Shown: positions 28,094 to 36,544, numbered from the stretch's first letter. The stretch: DNA of 64,000 nucleotides from JBBQZO01 sp038207625 (GCA_038207625.1 JBBQZO010000006.1:124001-188000); one strand, 5' to 3'. Numbers and translations: made by a program. Notes: generated by a model not told the origin, from the sequence alone.

Positions 28094-29029
28094 ATGCGTG
28101 CAGCAAGTAAGGCCATATCATGTTGTAGCATTTTATTGTTGTTGGGCGCTTGCCAAGACCAGCATCGCAGCGCTCTTACAGGATCCGAAGTCCCCGCCAA
28201 AATGCCTTTCCCGCTCGCCGATGTTCGGACGGCGCCAACTGGGGCAATGTCGTTAAAATTGAGGGGATCTTGCACGCTCAAGCCTAATCAGGTCGTGCGC
28301 TTGAAGTCGCAAATCGGCGGCGAAGTACGTACGGTGCTTGTACAAAGAGGTGATAGCGTGCACCGTGGCGACGTATTGGCCACGATCGATGTGGAACCGC
28401 TCAACTTGAGGCGTGAACGGACTCAGATTGAACTTGAGCGCCTTGTGCAGCGCGCGGAACTGCTTCGTTTTCAAGTCGCGAAGGCGGAAAAGGAATTTGC
28501 CGTGGTCCGGGACATGGCTGGTGGTGTCGGAAACAGTGCCCGCTTCGGCCGGGAAATGGCAACGTTGATGGAGCGACGCATTGAGGCAAAGGATAATGAG
28601 TTGAATCAGGCCCTGACCAAGCTAGATCTGCGGGTGCTCGATGATCAGATTCGGAAGTCGGCCATTCGCGCGCCGTTTGACGGCGTTATTCTGTCGCGCT
28701 CGGTGGAGCCCGGCGCAGTGGTTGGCTCTGGCATTGAAAGCGTGGCGGGCAGTGAGGTTTTGTTCGAGGCGGCCAATCCCACTCACTTGTCGGCCTATTG
28801 TATCGTGAAAGAAGCGGATGCTGCGCAGCTAACGGCAGGCGCTAGTGCCAGCATAATTGTCGATGGCGCAAAAAACATCCAGGTGAACGGAAAAGTCCAG
28901 TCAATTTCGCCGGTAATTTCCAATGAATCAGGTTTGTCTCGGCGTGAATTCATTGTCGATTTGGGATCGAATTTGGTGGCGCATTTGATCCCTGGGATGA
29001 ATGCGACGGTGGAAATTGATCCGCGATAA
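28094..29029 (+). CDS. Membrane-fusion (periplasmic adaptor) lipoprotein, HlyD/MacA type
   Basis: A 311-residue adaptor that would link the inner-membrane permeases to an outer-membrane channel. The lipobox LLGAC puts the lipid on Cys20. Residues about 55-95 form the first half of a lipoyl-like domain (LKSQIGGEVRTVLVQRGDSV), followed by a long helical hairpin (about 98-180) and a second half with IRAPFDGVILSRSVEPGAVV. A beta-barrel region follows. The start codon is one base after the permease stop, so translation is coupled. No TolC-type gene is present here; a TolC encoded elsewhere would be needed. Confidence 0.85.
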   Translation: MRAASKAISCCSILLLLGACQDQHRSALTGSEVPAKMPFPLADVRTAPTGAMSLKLRGSCTLKPNQVVRLKSQIGGEVRTVLVQRGDSVHRGDVLATIDVEPLNLRRERTQIELERLVQRAELLRFQVAKAEKEFAVVRDMAGGVGNSARFGREMATLMERRIEAKDNELNQALTKLDLRVLDDQIRKSAIRAPFDGVILSRSVEPGAVVGSGIESVAGSEVLFEAANPTHLSAYCIVKEADAAQLTAGASASIIVDGAKNIQVNGKVQSISPVISNESGLSRREFIVDLGSNLVAHLIPGMNATVEIDPR

Positions 29030-29078
29030 TTTCGTCCCCTTCACTCATCTGATTTCGCGCCAACGTCATGGAATTTAT

Positions 29079-29762
29079 ATGATAAAAATTAAAAATATGT
29101 ACGCGAATTATTTCTCCGGTCGCGCCGATTCCTTCGTGCTCAACGATATTAATTTGGAAATTCTGGCCGGTGAGACGGTGGCTATTATGGGGCAAAGCGG
29201 TAGCGGAAAATCGACCTTGCTCGCAGTCATGGGCGGCATGTTGAAGACAAGTCGAGGACAATATGAATTTCGCGATCAACTGGTGTCGGAGTGTTCGGCG
29301 CAACAACTGACAGAATTTCGCGGAAGGGAAATAGGTTTTGTATTTCAGAATTTCGTTCTGCTGCCGCATTTGACCATACTACAGAACCTGCTGCTCCCGA
29401 CTGAGCACCTGGCCATGAGCCGCAAAGAGGCCAGAAACCGCGCCTTCGCGTTGCTCGAAGAGATGGGCATTGCCTCCCTAGTTGATCGCTATCCTTCTGC
29501 GGTTTCCGGTGGTCAGGCGCAACGGGCCGCGATTGCTCGTGCGTTGATGCGCAATCCTTCCTTGGTTCTTGCCGATGAGCCGACCGGAAGCCTGGACGAG
29601 GAAAGTGCGGCGCAGATCCTCGAATCGCTCAAGTCTCTGGCGGCCGCAGGCACGACAGTGGTAGTCGTGACCCATAGCGCGGCGGTCGCAGACTCCCTTG
29701 GACGGACGGTCAAGATCGAACAAGGGCGGATTATCGAGGCCAAAGCGGCGCTCGCTGCGTGA
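29079..29762 (+). CDS. ABC transporter ATPase, MacB/LolD type
   Basis: A 227-residue cytoplasmic ATPase that powers the FtsX-type permeases. Walker A is GQSGSGKS (38-45, Lys44), the Q-loop is Q90, the signature is SGGQA (143-147) and Walker B is LVLADE (162-167), with the H-loop in VVTHSAAVAD. The length is normal for the LolD/MacB type. I chose the ATG at 29079, since the frame upstream overlaps the adaptor gene. The next permease starts one base after its stop. Confidence 0.92.
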   Translation: MIKIKNMYANYFSGRADSFVLNDINLEILAGETVAIMGQSGSGKSTLLAVMGGMLKTSRGQYEFRDQLVSECSAQQLTEFRGREIGFVFQNFVLLPHLTILQNLLLPTEHLAMSRKEARNRAFALLEEMGIASLVDRYPSAVSGGQAQRAAIARALMRNPSLVLADEPTGSLDEESAAQILESLKSLAAAGTTVVVVTHSAAVADSLGRTVKIEQGRIIEAKAALAA

Positions 29763-29763
29763 T

Positions 29764-30876
29764 ATGCACGTTTTCCGGCACGTTCGCTTTGCATTGCTGC
29801 GCGCATGGACGGTGCCCGCCAGGAGTGGTCTAGCGCTTGTTGCGTCTGCGTTGGCGTGGGTTGCTTTGTTTAGCACAGCTTCCGACATCAAGGACTTCAA
29901 CGATGAGGCCGCGCGTGCGGGGCAATTGGGCGGCGCACGTGGTTACCAAATCTCGGTGAAGAAGGTGTATAACGACAAAGGGGCGCCCCGATCGGCCATA
30001 CTTCCGCGTAATTTTGTTGAAATTGCTCATCGGTTCTCAGGCGCGCTGGTTCTGCAGTTGGATCGGACCGTTGGCATTGTTAGCGTCGACCGGCAAACGA
30101 GCACGTCAAAAAGAGTGATGCTGTACGGCGAAGGACTTGGAATTCATGTCCGGAACGATCATGATTTCCCAGTCTGCGCTTTGTATCGGCCTGATGAAGA
30201 ATGGAAGCAGGAGAACGTCTTGATTCCTCTGGCGTCTGGTTGGCGGTGCATTCTCGTGGGTATGCCGCCGCCGTTAACGGCGTTGAGCAATAGTGTGGAT
30301 AGCGAAAATATTGTATTCCCGTTGTCGCGAGTGGACGATGCGGCTGGGACGGCCGCTCTCGATCATGTCCAGACTATGTGGATAGGCATCGCTACCGAGG
30401 AGGAACTGGGAAAACTGGAGCACATTGCACTTGAAACCTACAAGCTGGACCTGGAAATAATACCGCTCGGCTTAGAGTTTGTAGGCCAGGTTGCTAGCGT
30501 CACTTCGGCGACCAAAAGTTGGTTGGCGATGGCAATTCTCTCGCTAGTTTTAGGAACTGTGCTGTACGTGCAGGGCGTTTACCGCGCCATGCGGTGCGAA
30601 ATTGGACTGCGCGTCTGCCTTGGCGAACCGCTGGCTTCCTTAACCCGTTGGCTTGTTACCGATGTACTGGCTCAGGCATGGTCGTTGATGCTGGCCTCTG
30701 CGGCGCTCGGATGGATGGTTTTTTCGTTCTTTGATGTAAAAATCAGTTTGACAGAAGCAGGTTTGTTGCTAGCCATATTATGTGGCGCGGTCGCGTGCCT
30801 ATTCGTAGTCGGATGCATGATCGTAACTTCGGTGGCTGTTAATAATGCTAAAATAGTTACAACAATTCGAAGCTGA
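29764..30876 (+). CDS. MacB/FtsX-type ABC permease 2
   Basis: A second inner-membrane permease, 370 residues, clearly divergent from permease 1. It has an N-terminal helix (about 18-37), a periplasmic domain of some 220 residues and three C-terminal helices (about 256-277, 307-326, 336-358). The coupling segment RAMRCEIGLRVCLGE resembles that of FtsX-type proteins. Two unlike permeases with one ATPase suggest a heteromeric exporter (two ATPase copies, one of each permease). I chose the ATG at 29764, one base after the ATPase stop; the longer frame overlaps the ATPase gene. Confidence 0.82.
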   Translation: MHVFRHVRFALLRAWTVPARSGLALVASALAWVALFSTASDIKDFNDEAARAGQLGGARGYQISVKKVYNDKGAPRSAILPRNFVEIAHRFSGALVLQLDRTVGIVSVDRQTSTSKRVMLYGEGLGIHVRNDHDFPVCALYRPDEEWKQENVLIPLASGWRCILVGMPPPLTALSNSVDSENIVFPLSRVDDAAGTAALDHVQTMWIGIATEEELGKLEHIALETYKLDLEIIPLGLEFVGQVASVTSATKSWLAMAILSLVLGTVLYVQGVYRAMRCEIGLRVCLGEPLASLTRWLVTDVLAQAWSLMLASAALGWMVFSFFDVKISLTEAGLLLAILCGAVACLFVVGCMIVTSVAVNNAKIVTTIRS

Positions 30877-30957
30877 CTGCGGTTGTTTGGTGCTGAACAA
30901 TGAAACCGCAAAAGTGGCGGTGCGTTGTTGTTTACTCATTTTTCAATGGTTACATAG

Positions 30958-31347
30958 ATGTCTAAAAAGAAATTTAATTCAGTGATTTCGATGGCAGTCC
31001 TAGTGGCGGCCGGCATAGGAACTGGATATGTGATTATTAATGCGCCGGTGTGGCTTTCCTCAACACATAAGGAAGGAAACTACGCAGCCTATTTTCCGAA
31101 TCAGCACAATAAAATTGTAATCTACGGAAATAAGACTTGCCAATTCTGTCAGCGAACACGCGAATACTTGCGGGCAAAAAACGTCGAATTCTCTGATTTT
31201 GATGTGATAGGATCGTCGAAGGCAGGCCAGGAATTCAAGGCTCTTGGTGGGGGGAGCGTCCCGATCGTGTTGATTGGCAATCGTATGATTCGTGGGTATT
31301 TGCCACGTGAATTTGATGAGGCGCTGGCGGAACTGAAGTCCAAGTGA
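30958..31347 (+). CDS. Membrane-anchored glutaredoxin-fold protein, probably periplasmic
   Basis: A 129-residue protein. Basic residues at the N terminus (KKK) precede one membrane helix (about 9-33), which by the positive-inside rule puts the C-terminal domain in the periplasm. That domain (about 51-129) is a glutaredoxin fold: the redox motif C61-Q-F-C64 after IVIYGNKT, the cis-Pro at V101-P102, and a closing helix. Glutaredoxins normally act in the cytosol. Here, last in the exporter cluster and next to four-cysteine peptides, a role in forming or rearranging the peptide disulfides is inferred. It could equally keep exporter thiols reduced. Confidence 0.8.
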   Translation: MSKKKFNSVISMAVLVAAGIGTGYVIINAPVWLSSTHKEGNYAAYFPNQHNKIVIYGNKTCQFCQRTREYLRAKNVEFSDFDVIGSSKAGQEFKALGGGSVPIVLIGNRMIRGYLPREFDEALAELKSK

Positions 31348-31477
31348 GTATGGGGGGCGGCAATCCCTTTCATGAATTGCTCGGGCAAATCATATGAGCG
31401 TGACGACCGCTGTGAGGCTGCGCGAAGCCGAAATGCCGTCATATTGTAGCTTCGCTTTCACTCGATGAAATACGCGC

Positions 31478-32632
31478 TTACGCGGCGCGCGCACCCAAGG
31501 CTTTGCGTCGCTCCCAGCCGGCGCTGGCTAGGAACAGCGCCGCGCCGCACCACAGCACGGCCGGCAGCGCGTTCACGCCGACCCGTTCCATCAGCACCCC
31601 GGTCAACAGCGGCCCGCCGCTGCTGGCCACGCCCCAGCTGACGTTGACCAGCGCGCTGGCGCCCACCAGCGCCTGTCCCGTGAAGCGTTCGCCGCAGGCC
31701 ACCAGGGCCAGCATGTAGATCGCGCCGGCCGCCGCGCCCAGCGCCAACAGCAGGCACCACCACAACCACGGCGTGTGGATCGCCCACGGCAGCAGCGGCA
31801 GCAGCAGGCACACCACCACACCGCAGCCGATGTGCACGCGCGCGCGTCCGATCCGGTCGGCCAGCGCACCCAGCGGAAACTGCAGGCAGGTGTCGCCCAC
31901 CAGCAGCACCGTGGCCGACATCAGCGCCATCTCGGCACCAAGCCCATGATGCAGCGCGAACAGCGGCAGCAGGCTCAGTGCCAGCGTGTCGAACAGCGCG
32001 AAAAACGCCGCGCCAACGACAATCATCGGCATCAAGGGCAGCACGTCCTGCCAGCGCGCGCGCACTTCGTCGTCGCCATGCTGCGGCGCCTTGTCGATCA
32101 GCGCCAAACCCGGCAGCGCCAGCAGAAACAGCGCGCCGCAGGCGACGAAACGCCAACCCACTTTGCCGTTCAACAGCGCCACCAGCGCTGGTCCGATCAG
32201 CTGGAACAGCGTGAAGCTGGTCACGTAGATGCCCACCACGCGCCCGCGCGATGCGTCCGGCGCCAACCGGTTGATCCACGCCTCGCCGATCGTGAACAAC
32301 ACCCCCATCGACGCGCCGAACACCAGCCGCAGCAAACACCAAAAGGCCAGATCGGTCGACGTTTGCATCAGCGCCGTGGAGCTCGCCGCCACCCACACCG
32401 CGCCCATCATGGTGCGGCGCGGGCCAAAGCGTGCCACCCAGCGCGCCACGAACGGCGCCGCCACCAGAATGCCCAGCGCGCCGATCGCGGTGACGCTGCC
32501 GATCACGCCGGTGCCGATGCCGCGCGCGTCCAGCTCAAGTGCCGTCAGCGGCATCGTTGCGCCCAGTCCCAGACCGACCACGCAAATGCTGATGGTGAGC
32601 GCGAGGAAGTCGCGCCAAGGCATGCCGCGCAT
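31478..32632 (-). CDS. MFS transporter
   Basis: A 384-residue member of the major facilitator superfamily, with about 12 membrane helices. The loop after helix 2 carries RWVARFGPRRTMM (the conserved GxxxxRxGRR-type motif in degenerate form) and the second half has LADRIGRARVH. The substrate is unknown; related transporters near polyamine genes are often annotated as efflux permeases. The start at 32632 (MRGMPW) overlaps the stop of the MocR-type regulator by one base, so the two genes are probably translated from one message. A second ATG nine bases on is possible. Confidence 0.85.
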   Translation of the reverse strand: MRGMPWRDFLALTISICVVGLGLGATMPLTALELDARGIGTGVIGSVTAIGALGILVAAPFVARWVARFGPRRTMMGAVWVAASSTALMQTSTDLAFWCLLRLVFGASMGVLFTIGEAWINRLAPDASRGRVVGIYVTSFTLFQLIGPALVALLNGKVGWRFVACGALFLLALPGLALIDKAPQHGDDEVRARWQDVLPLMPMIVVGAAFFALFDTLALSLLPLFALHHGLGAEMALMSATVLLVGDTCLQFPLGALADRIGRARVHIGCGVVVCLLLPLLPWAIHTPWLWWCLLLALGAAAGAIYMLALVACGERFTGQALVGASALVNVSWGVASSGGPLLTGVLMERVGVNALPAVLWCGAALFLASAGWERRKALGARAA

Positions 32633-34134
32633 CAGCGCACTCCCGACTGGATCACGGAGGCCAGCAACTTGCCGTAGTAGGCGATTTTTTCCGGCGCCAC
32701 GTAGGCGTAGCCGACCAGCAGGCCGCTGCGCACGGGCGGCGCCAGGTAATACGTCGACAGCGCCTTGACCGAAATGCTCGACTCGGCCGCCAGCTTGGCC
32801 AGCGCCACGTCGTCCACGCCGTCGGGCAGTTCGACGACCAAGTGCAGGCCCGACTCCTCGCTTGAAATCGTCACGCGCCCGTTCAGCTGCGCGCCCAGGT
32901 GCGTCACCAGCGTGCGCCGCAGCAGTTCGCGCCGCGCGCCGTAGATCTGGCGGATCTTGCGGATGTGCGTGGTGAAGTGGCCCAGCGCGATGAAGTCGGC
33001 CAGCGTCGCCTGCACCACCAATTGGCCCGGTCGCTGCAGGTCGTACAGGGCGATCTTGAACGGCTCCGTCAGACTTGGTGGCACCACCAGGTAGCCAACC
33101 TTGATGCCCGGGTAGAGCACCTTGGAAAAGGTGCCCAGGTAGACCACCCGGTTGTCGGTGTCGAGTCCCTGCAGCGCGGCCAGCGGGCGCCCCGTGTAGC
33201 GAAACTCGCTGTCGTAATCGTCTTCCAGAATCCAGGCGTTCTTGCGCACGGCAATGTCGAGCAGTTCGCGCCGGCGCGCCAGGCTCATCACCGCGCCGGT
33301 CGGATACTGGTGCGACGGCGTCACATAGATCAGGCGCGGATCGGTGGCCAGGTCGTCGGCGGCGATCGCCATGCCGTCCGCGTCCACGGTGATCGGGTGC
33401 AGCCGCAGGTCGCAGGCCTGGAACACCCGCCGCGCGCCCCAGTAGCACGGGTCCTCGACCCAGGCGGTGTCGCCCACATCGGCCAGCAACTGCGCGCACA
33501 GGTCGAGTGACTGCTGGGTGCCGGCCGTGATCATCACCTGTTCGACCGACACATTGACCGAGCGCGACACGCGCAGGTATTCGGTGATCGCCTGGCGCAG
33601 CGGCAGGTAGCCGCCGGCCTGGCTGTTGTCGAGCAGATCGGCGCGCGCCTCGCGCCAGACCCGGTTCTGCAGGCGCTGCCACAGCTTGAACGGAAAGCTG
33701 GAAAAATCCGCGTCGCCGGGCGCGAAAGGCTGGATCTCGTAGCGCGCGCCGGCCGCGAATGTGGTTATTTCGCTACCACGGCGCGACAGCGGCGCGCAGG
33801 TGTATGCTATTCCTTGTGGCGTCGCGTGGGCGCCTGCGGCCAGATCCTGCAAATGGGCGACGAAGGTGCCACTTCCCTGGCTACTCGTCACATAGCCTTC
33901 CGCCCCCAGCTGCTCGAAGGCGCCGATCACGGTATTGCGCGCAATGCCCAGGTCGCGCGCCAGATCGCGGCTCGATGGCAGCTTGCTGCCGGCGCCCAGC
34001 TGCTGCTGGTGAATGGCGGCCTTGGCCGCCTCGTACAGCCGGCGCTGCAAGGGCAGGCGCGGGTGAAACTCGGGCTGCGCCAGGATGGCGGCGAGCAGTT
34101 CGGCGGCTGGAGACATGGTTAAAAGTGGTTCCAT
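32632..34134 (-). CDS. MocR/GabR-type transcriptional regulator (GntR wHTH + aminotransferase domain)
   Basis: A 500-residue regulator. The N-terminal GntR winged helix (about 25-95) contains LPSSRDLARDLGIARNTV and GYVTSSQGSGTFVA. The C-terminal class I aminotransferase domain (about 130-490) has the PLP lysine in GTFSKVLYPGIKVGYL and the cofactor contacts in VEDPCYWG and YVTPSHQYPTGA. The family senses PLP adducts of amino acids such as GABA (GabR) or PLP itself (PdxR). It divides from puuD and is followed by an overlapping MFS gene. A 26-bp element just upstream recurs before gabT, so GABA or polyamine degradation is its likely target. Confidence 0.85.
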   Translation of the reverse strand: MEPLLTMSPAAELLAAILAQPEFHPRLPLQRRLYEAAKAAIHQQQLGAGSKLPSSRDLARDLGIARNTVIGAFEQLGAEGYVTSSQGSGTFVAHLQDLAAGAHATPQGIAYTCAPLSRRGSEITTFAAGARYEIQPFAPGDADFSSFPFKLWQRLQNRVWREARADLLDNSQAGGYLPLRQAITEYLRVSRSVNVSVEQVMITAGTQQSLDLCAQLLADVGDTAWVEDPCYWGARRVFQACDLRLHPITVDADGMAIAADDLATDPRLIYVTPSHQYPTGAVMSLARRRELLDIAVRKNAWILEDDYDSEFRYTGRPLAALQGLDTDNRVVYLGTFSKVLYPGIKVGYLVVPPSLTEPFKIALYDLQRPGQLVVQATLADFIALGHFTTHIRKIRQIYGARRELLRRTLVTHLGAQLNGRVTISSEESGLHLVVELPDGVDDVALAKLAAESSISVKALSTYYLAPPVRSGLLVGYAYVAPEKIAYYGKLLASVIQSGVR

Positions 34135-34148
34135 TGATTTAATCGAAG

Positions 34149-34174
34149 TGGCACTCGCAATAATACCAAATAGC
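34149..34174. promoter_or_regulatory. Putative MocR/GabR operator between the regulator gene and puuD
   Basis: The 26-bp element with TGGCAC, AATA and CCAAATAGC at the same spacing as at 22173-22198 upstream of gabT. It starts 15 bp upstream of the regulator start codon and ends 111 bp before puuD. It contains ATACCA (34163-34168), the half-site known for Bacillus subtilis GabR; TGGTTCCA at 34126-34133 may be a second half. Binding is inferred. Confidence 0.6.
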
Positions 34175-34284
34175 CTTTATGATAGTTTCCAACACGAGAC
34201 GAGAATCATGCAGCGTGGAAGACGACCAGTCAATGGCGATCATTCCAACGGTAAAAATGGTTCTAGATAACTATAAGAATTGAT

Positions 34285-35052
34285 ATGATGCGACGCCCAA
34301 TCGTTATTGTTCCTGCCTGTACGCGCCAGATCGGTTTGCACCTGAACCACACGGCGCAGTTCAAATACGTCGATGCCGTGGTGCTTGGCGCCGACTGCGT
34401 ACCCTTGATCCTGCCCGCGCTGGGCGAGTCGACCGACTTCGACAGCGTGTTGGAGAGCATCGACGGCATCATGCTGACCGGTTCGCCATCGAACGTGCAT
34501 CCCAGTCATTACCAGCAGGACGTGCACAATGCCGAGCTGCCGCAAGACCCGGCGCGCGACGCCACCACGCTGCCCCTGATCCGCGCCGCGCTTGGCCGCG
34601 GGATTCCCCTGATCGCGGTCTGCCGCGGCTTCCAGGAAATGAACGTCGCGCTGGGCGGCACGCTGCACCAGGCGGTGCAGGAAGTGCCCGGCCTGAACGA
34701 CCACCGCGAAAACAAAGAACACACGCTCGAACAGCAGTACGCGCCGTCCCACGCGGTCAGCGTGGTGGCCGGCGGGCGCTTGTCGATGATGCTCGATGGC
34801 GCCACCACGCTGCAGGTCAATTCGCTGCACGGCCAAGGCATCGCCACACTGGCGCCCGGCCTGCTGGTAGAGGCGCGCGCTGAAGACGGCCTCGTTGAGG
34901 CTTTCTCGGTGCAGGATGCCCCCGGCTTCACGCTGGCCATGCAGTGGCACCCCGAGTGGCAAATCCGTACCAACCCCGCATCGATGCAAATGTTTCGTGC
35001 CTTCGGCGAAGCATGCCGCGACTACCAAAGCAAACGAAGGAGATCCGCATGA
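34285..35052 (+). CDS. puuD: Gamma-glutamyl-GABA hydrolase (peptidase C26)
   Basis: Splits gamma-glutamyl-GABA to glutamate and GABA, the last step of the Puu route of putrescine breakdown. The protein has 255 residues and a class I glutamine-amidotransferase fold. The nucleophile is the Cys in AVCRGFQEMN and the catalytic His/Glu pair is in QWHPEWQ near the end. An MLTGSPSNVHPSHY segment is typical of the family. Its own GABA product would be the substrate of GabT and GabD. It divides from the regulator gene. The second ATG three bases on could also be used. Confidence 0.9.
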   Translation: MMRRPIVIVPACTRQIGLHLNHTAQFKYVDAVVLGADCVPLILPALGESTDFDSVLESIDGIMLTGSPSNVHPSHYQQDVHNAELPQDPARDATTLPLIRAALGRGIPLIAVCRGFQEMNVALGGTLHQAVQEVPGLNDHRENKEHTLEQQYAPSHAVSVVAGGRLSMMLDGATTLQVNSLHGQGIATLAPGLLVEARAEDGLVEAFSVQDAPGFTLAMQWHPEWQIRTNPASMQMFRAFGEACRDYQSKRRRSA

Positions 35053-35090
35053 CGACCTACGAAAAATGGGCGGCACGGCCTGTACCTTAG
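35049..35090 (+). pseudogene. 13-codon remnant, possibly the start of a puuC-like aldehyde dehydrogenase gene
   Basis: The frame encodes MTTYEKWAARPVP then TAG. It overlaps the puuD stop (ATGA) and is preceded by a strong GAAGGAG ribosome site 7 nt upstream. It resembles the N terminus of PuuC-like dehydrogenases (the intact gene at 43981 starts MTTTLWHERASAL). A coupled gene that has lost all but its first codons is the simplest reading; a short coupled leader peptide is the alternative. Confidence 0.4.
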
Positions 35091-35173
35091 CGCCGCCAAT
35101 CCAACTTTAGCGTTACGCGCGCCAGTGCCCCTTTTGCGGCACGGCGTTTGATTAAGACTTCAGAGAGATAAAA

Positions 35174-36544
35174 ATGGCAATTCGCGAAAACTTCACCTAC
35201 ACCGACATGGATTTGTGGCTCAACGAGAAACGCGTCACCGAGATCGAATGCCTGGTGCCCGATCTGACCGGTGTGGCGCGCGGCAAAATTCTGCCACGCG
35301 GTAAATTCACCCAGGAGCGCGGCATGCGCATTCCCGAGGCGGTGCTGGGCATGACGGTGACGGGCAACTACCCGGTCGACGACGCCGCCTACGACCGCGC
35401 CATCTCCGCCACTGATCGCGACATGATCTTGAAAGCCGACCCGACCACCATCACGATGGTGCCCTGGGCTACCGACCCGACCGCACAGGTCATCCACGAC
35501 TGCTATTTTGCCGACGGCGCGCTGGTTGACTTTGCGCCCCGCTCGGTGCTGCGCCGGGTGTTGAAACTGTACGCCGACAAGGGCTGGAAGCCGGTCGTCG
35601 CCCCGGAGCTGGAGTTCTATCTGACGGCCAAGAACATCGATCCGGATCTGCCTTTGAAACCGCCGGTCGGTCGCAGCGGGCGCGCCGAAACCAGCCGCCA
35701 GGTCTACAGCATCGACGCCGTCAACGAATTCGATCCGCTGTTCGAGGACATCTACGATTATTGCGAGATGATGAATCTGGACGTCGACACCTTGATTCAT
35801 GAAATCGGTGCCGGTCAGATGGAAATCAACTTCCTGCACGGCGACCCGCTCGGCCTGGCCGACAAGGTATTTTTCTTCAAGCGCACGCTGCGCGAAGCGG
35901 CGCTCAAGCACGATATGTACGCCACCTTCATGGCCAAACCGATGGCCGGCGAACCCGGTTCGGCGATGCATGTGCATCAGAGCGTGGTCGATGCGAAGAC
36001 CGGTCTGAACATTTTTTCGAACACCGACGGGTCGGCCGCGCCGATCTTCAAGCACTACATCGCCGGGCTGCAGCGCTACATGCCGGCCGCGATGGCGATC
36101 GTCGCCCCGTACGTGAATTCGTACCGGCGCATCGTGCGCCACACCGCCGCACCGATCAACATCCAGTGGGGCCTGGACAACCGCACCGTGGGTTTCCGCG
36201 TGCCTGAATCGGGCTCGCAGGACCGGCGCGTGGAGAACCGCATCATCGGCGCCGACGCCAATCCGTATCTGGCGCTGGCCGTCACGCTCGCCTGTGGCTA
36301 CCTCGGCATGACCGAGCAGCTTGAGCCGACCCCGATGATGACCGGCAGCGCCTACGATCTGGCCTTTGAACTGCCGCAAGGTTTGCCCGAAGCGCTGCAA
36401 GCATTGCGCGCCGAAGACAAGCTGCGCACCGTGCTGGGCGAACGCTTCATCGACGTGTATGCCGCCATCAAGGATCTGGAACACCAGGAATTCATGACCG
36501 TCATCAGCCCGTGGGAACGCGAACACTTGCTGCTGCACGTATAA
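35174..36544 (+). CDS. puuA: Glutamine synthetase-family gamma-glutamylpolyamine synthetase (copy 1)
   Basis: ATP-dependent ligase that joins glutamate to a polyamine such as putrescine. The protein has 456 residues. The beta-grasp domain contains VPDLTGVARGKILPRG; the catalytic domain contains APELEFYL, AGQMEINFLHGD, MAKPMAGEPGSAMHVHQSV and NSYRRIVRHTAAPINIQWGLDNRTVGFRVP. The missing ammonia-site features of true GlnA and the neighbours support the polyamine role. The start follows a purine-rich site (AGAGAGATAAAA). It is closely related to the gene at 48517. Confidence 0.85.
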   Translation: MAIRENFTYTDMDLWLNEKRVTEIECLVPDLTGVARGKILPRGKFTQERGMRIPEAVLGMTVTGNYPVDDAAYDRAISATDRDMILKADPTTITMVPWATDPTAQVIHDCYFADGALVDFAPRSVLRRVLKLYADKGWKPVVAPELEFYLTAKNIDPDLPLKPPVGRSGRAETSRQVYSIDAVNEFDPLFEDIYDYCEMMNLDVDTLIHEIGAGQMEINFLHGDPLGLADKVFFFKRTLREAALKHDMYATFMAKPMAGEPGSAMHVHQSVVDAKTGLNIFSNTDGSAAPIFKHYIAGLQRYMPAAMAIVAPYVNSYRRIVRHTAAPINIQWGLDNRTVGFRVPESGSQDRRVENRIIGADANPYLALAVTLACGYLGMTEQLEPTPMMTGSAYDLAFELPQGLPEALQALRAEDKLRTVLGERFIDVYAAIKDLEHQEFMTVISPWEREHLLLHV

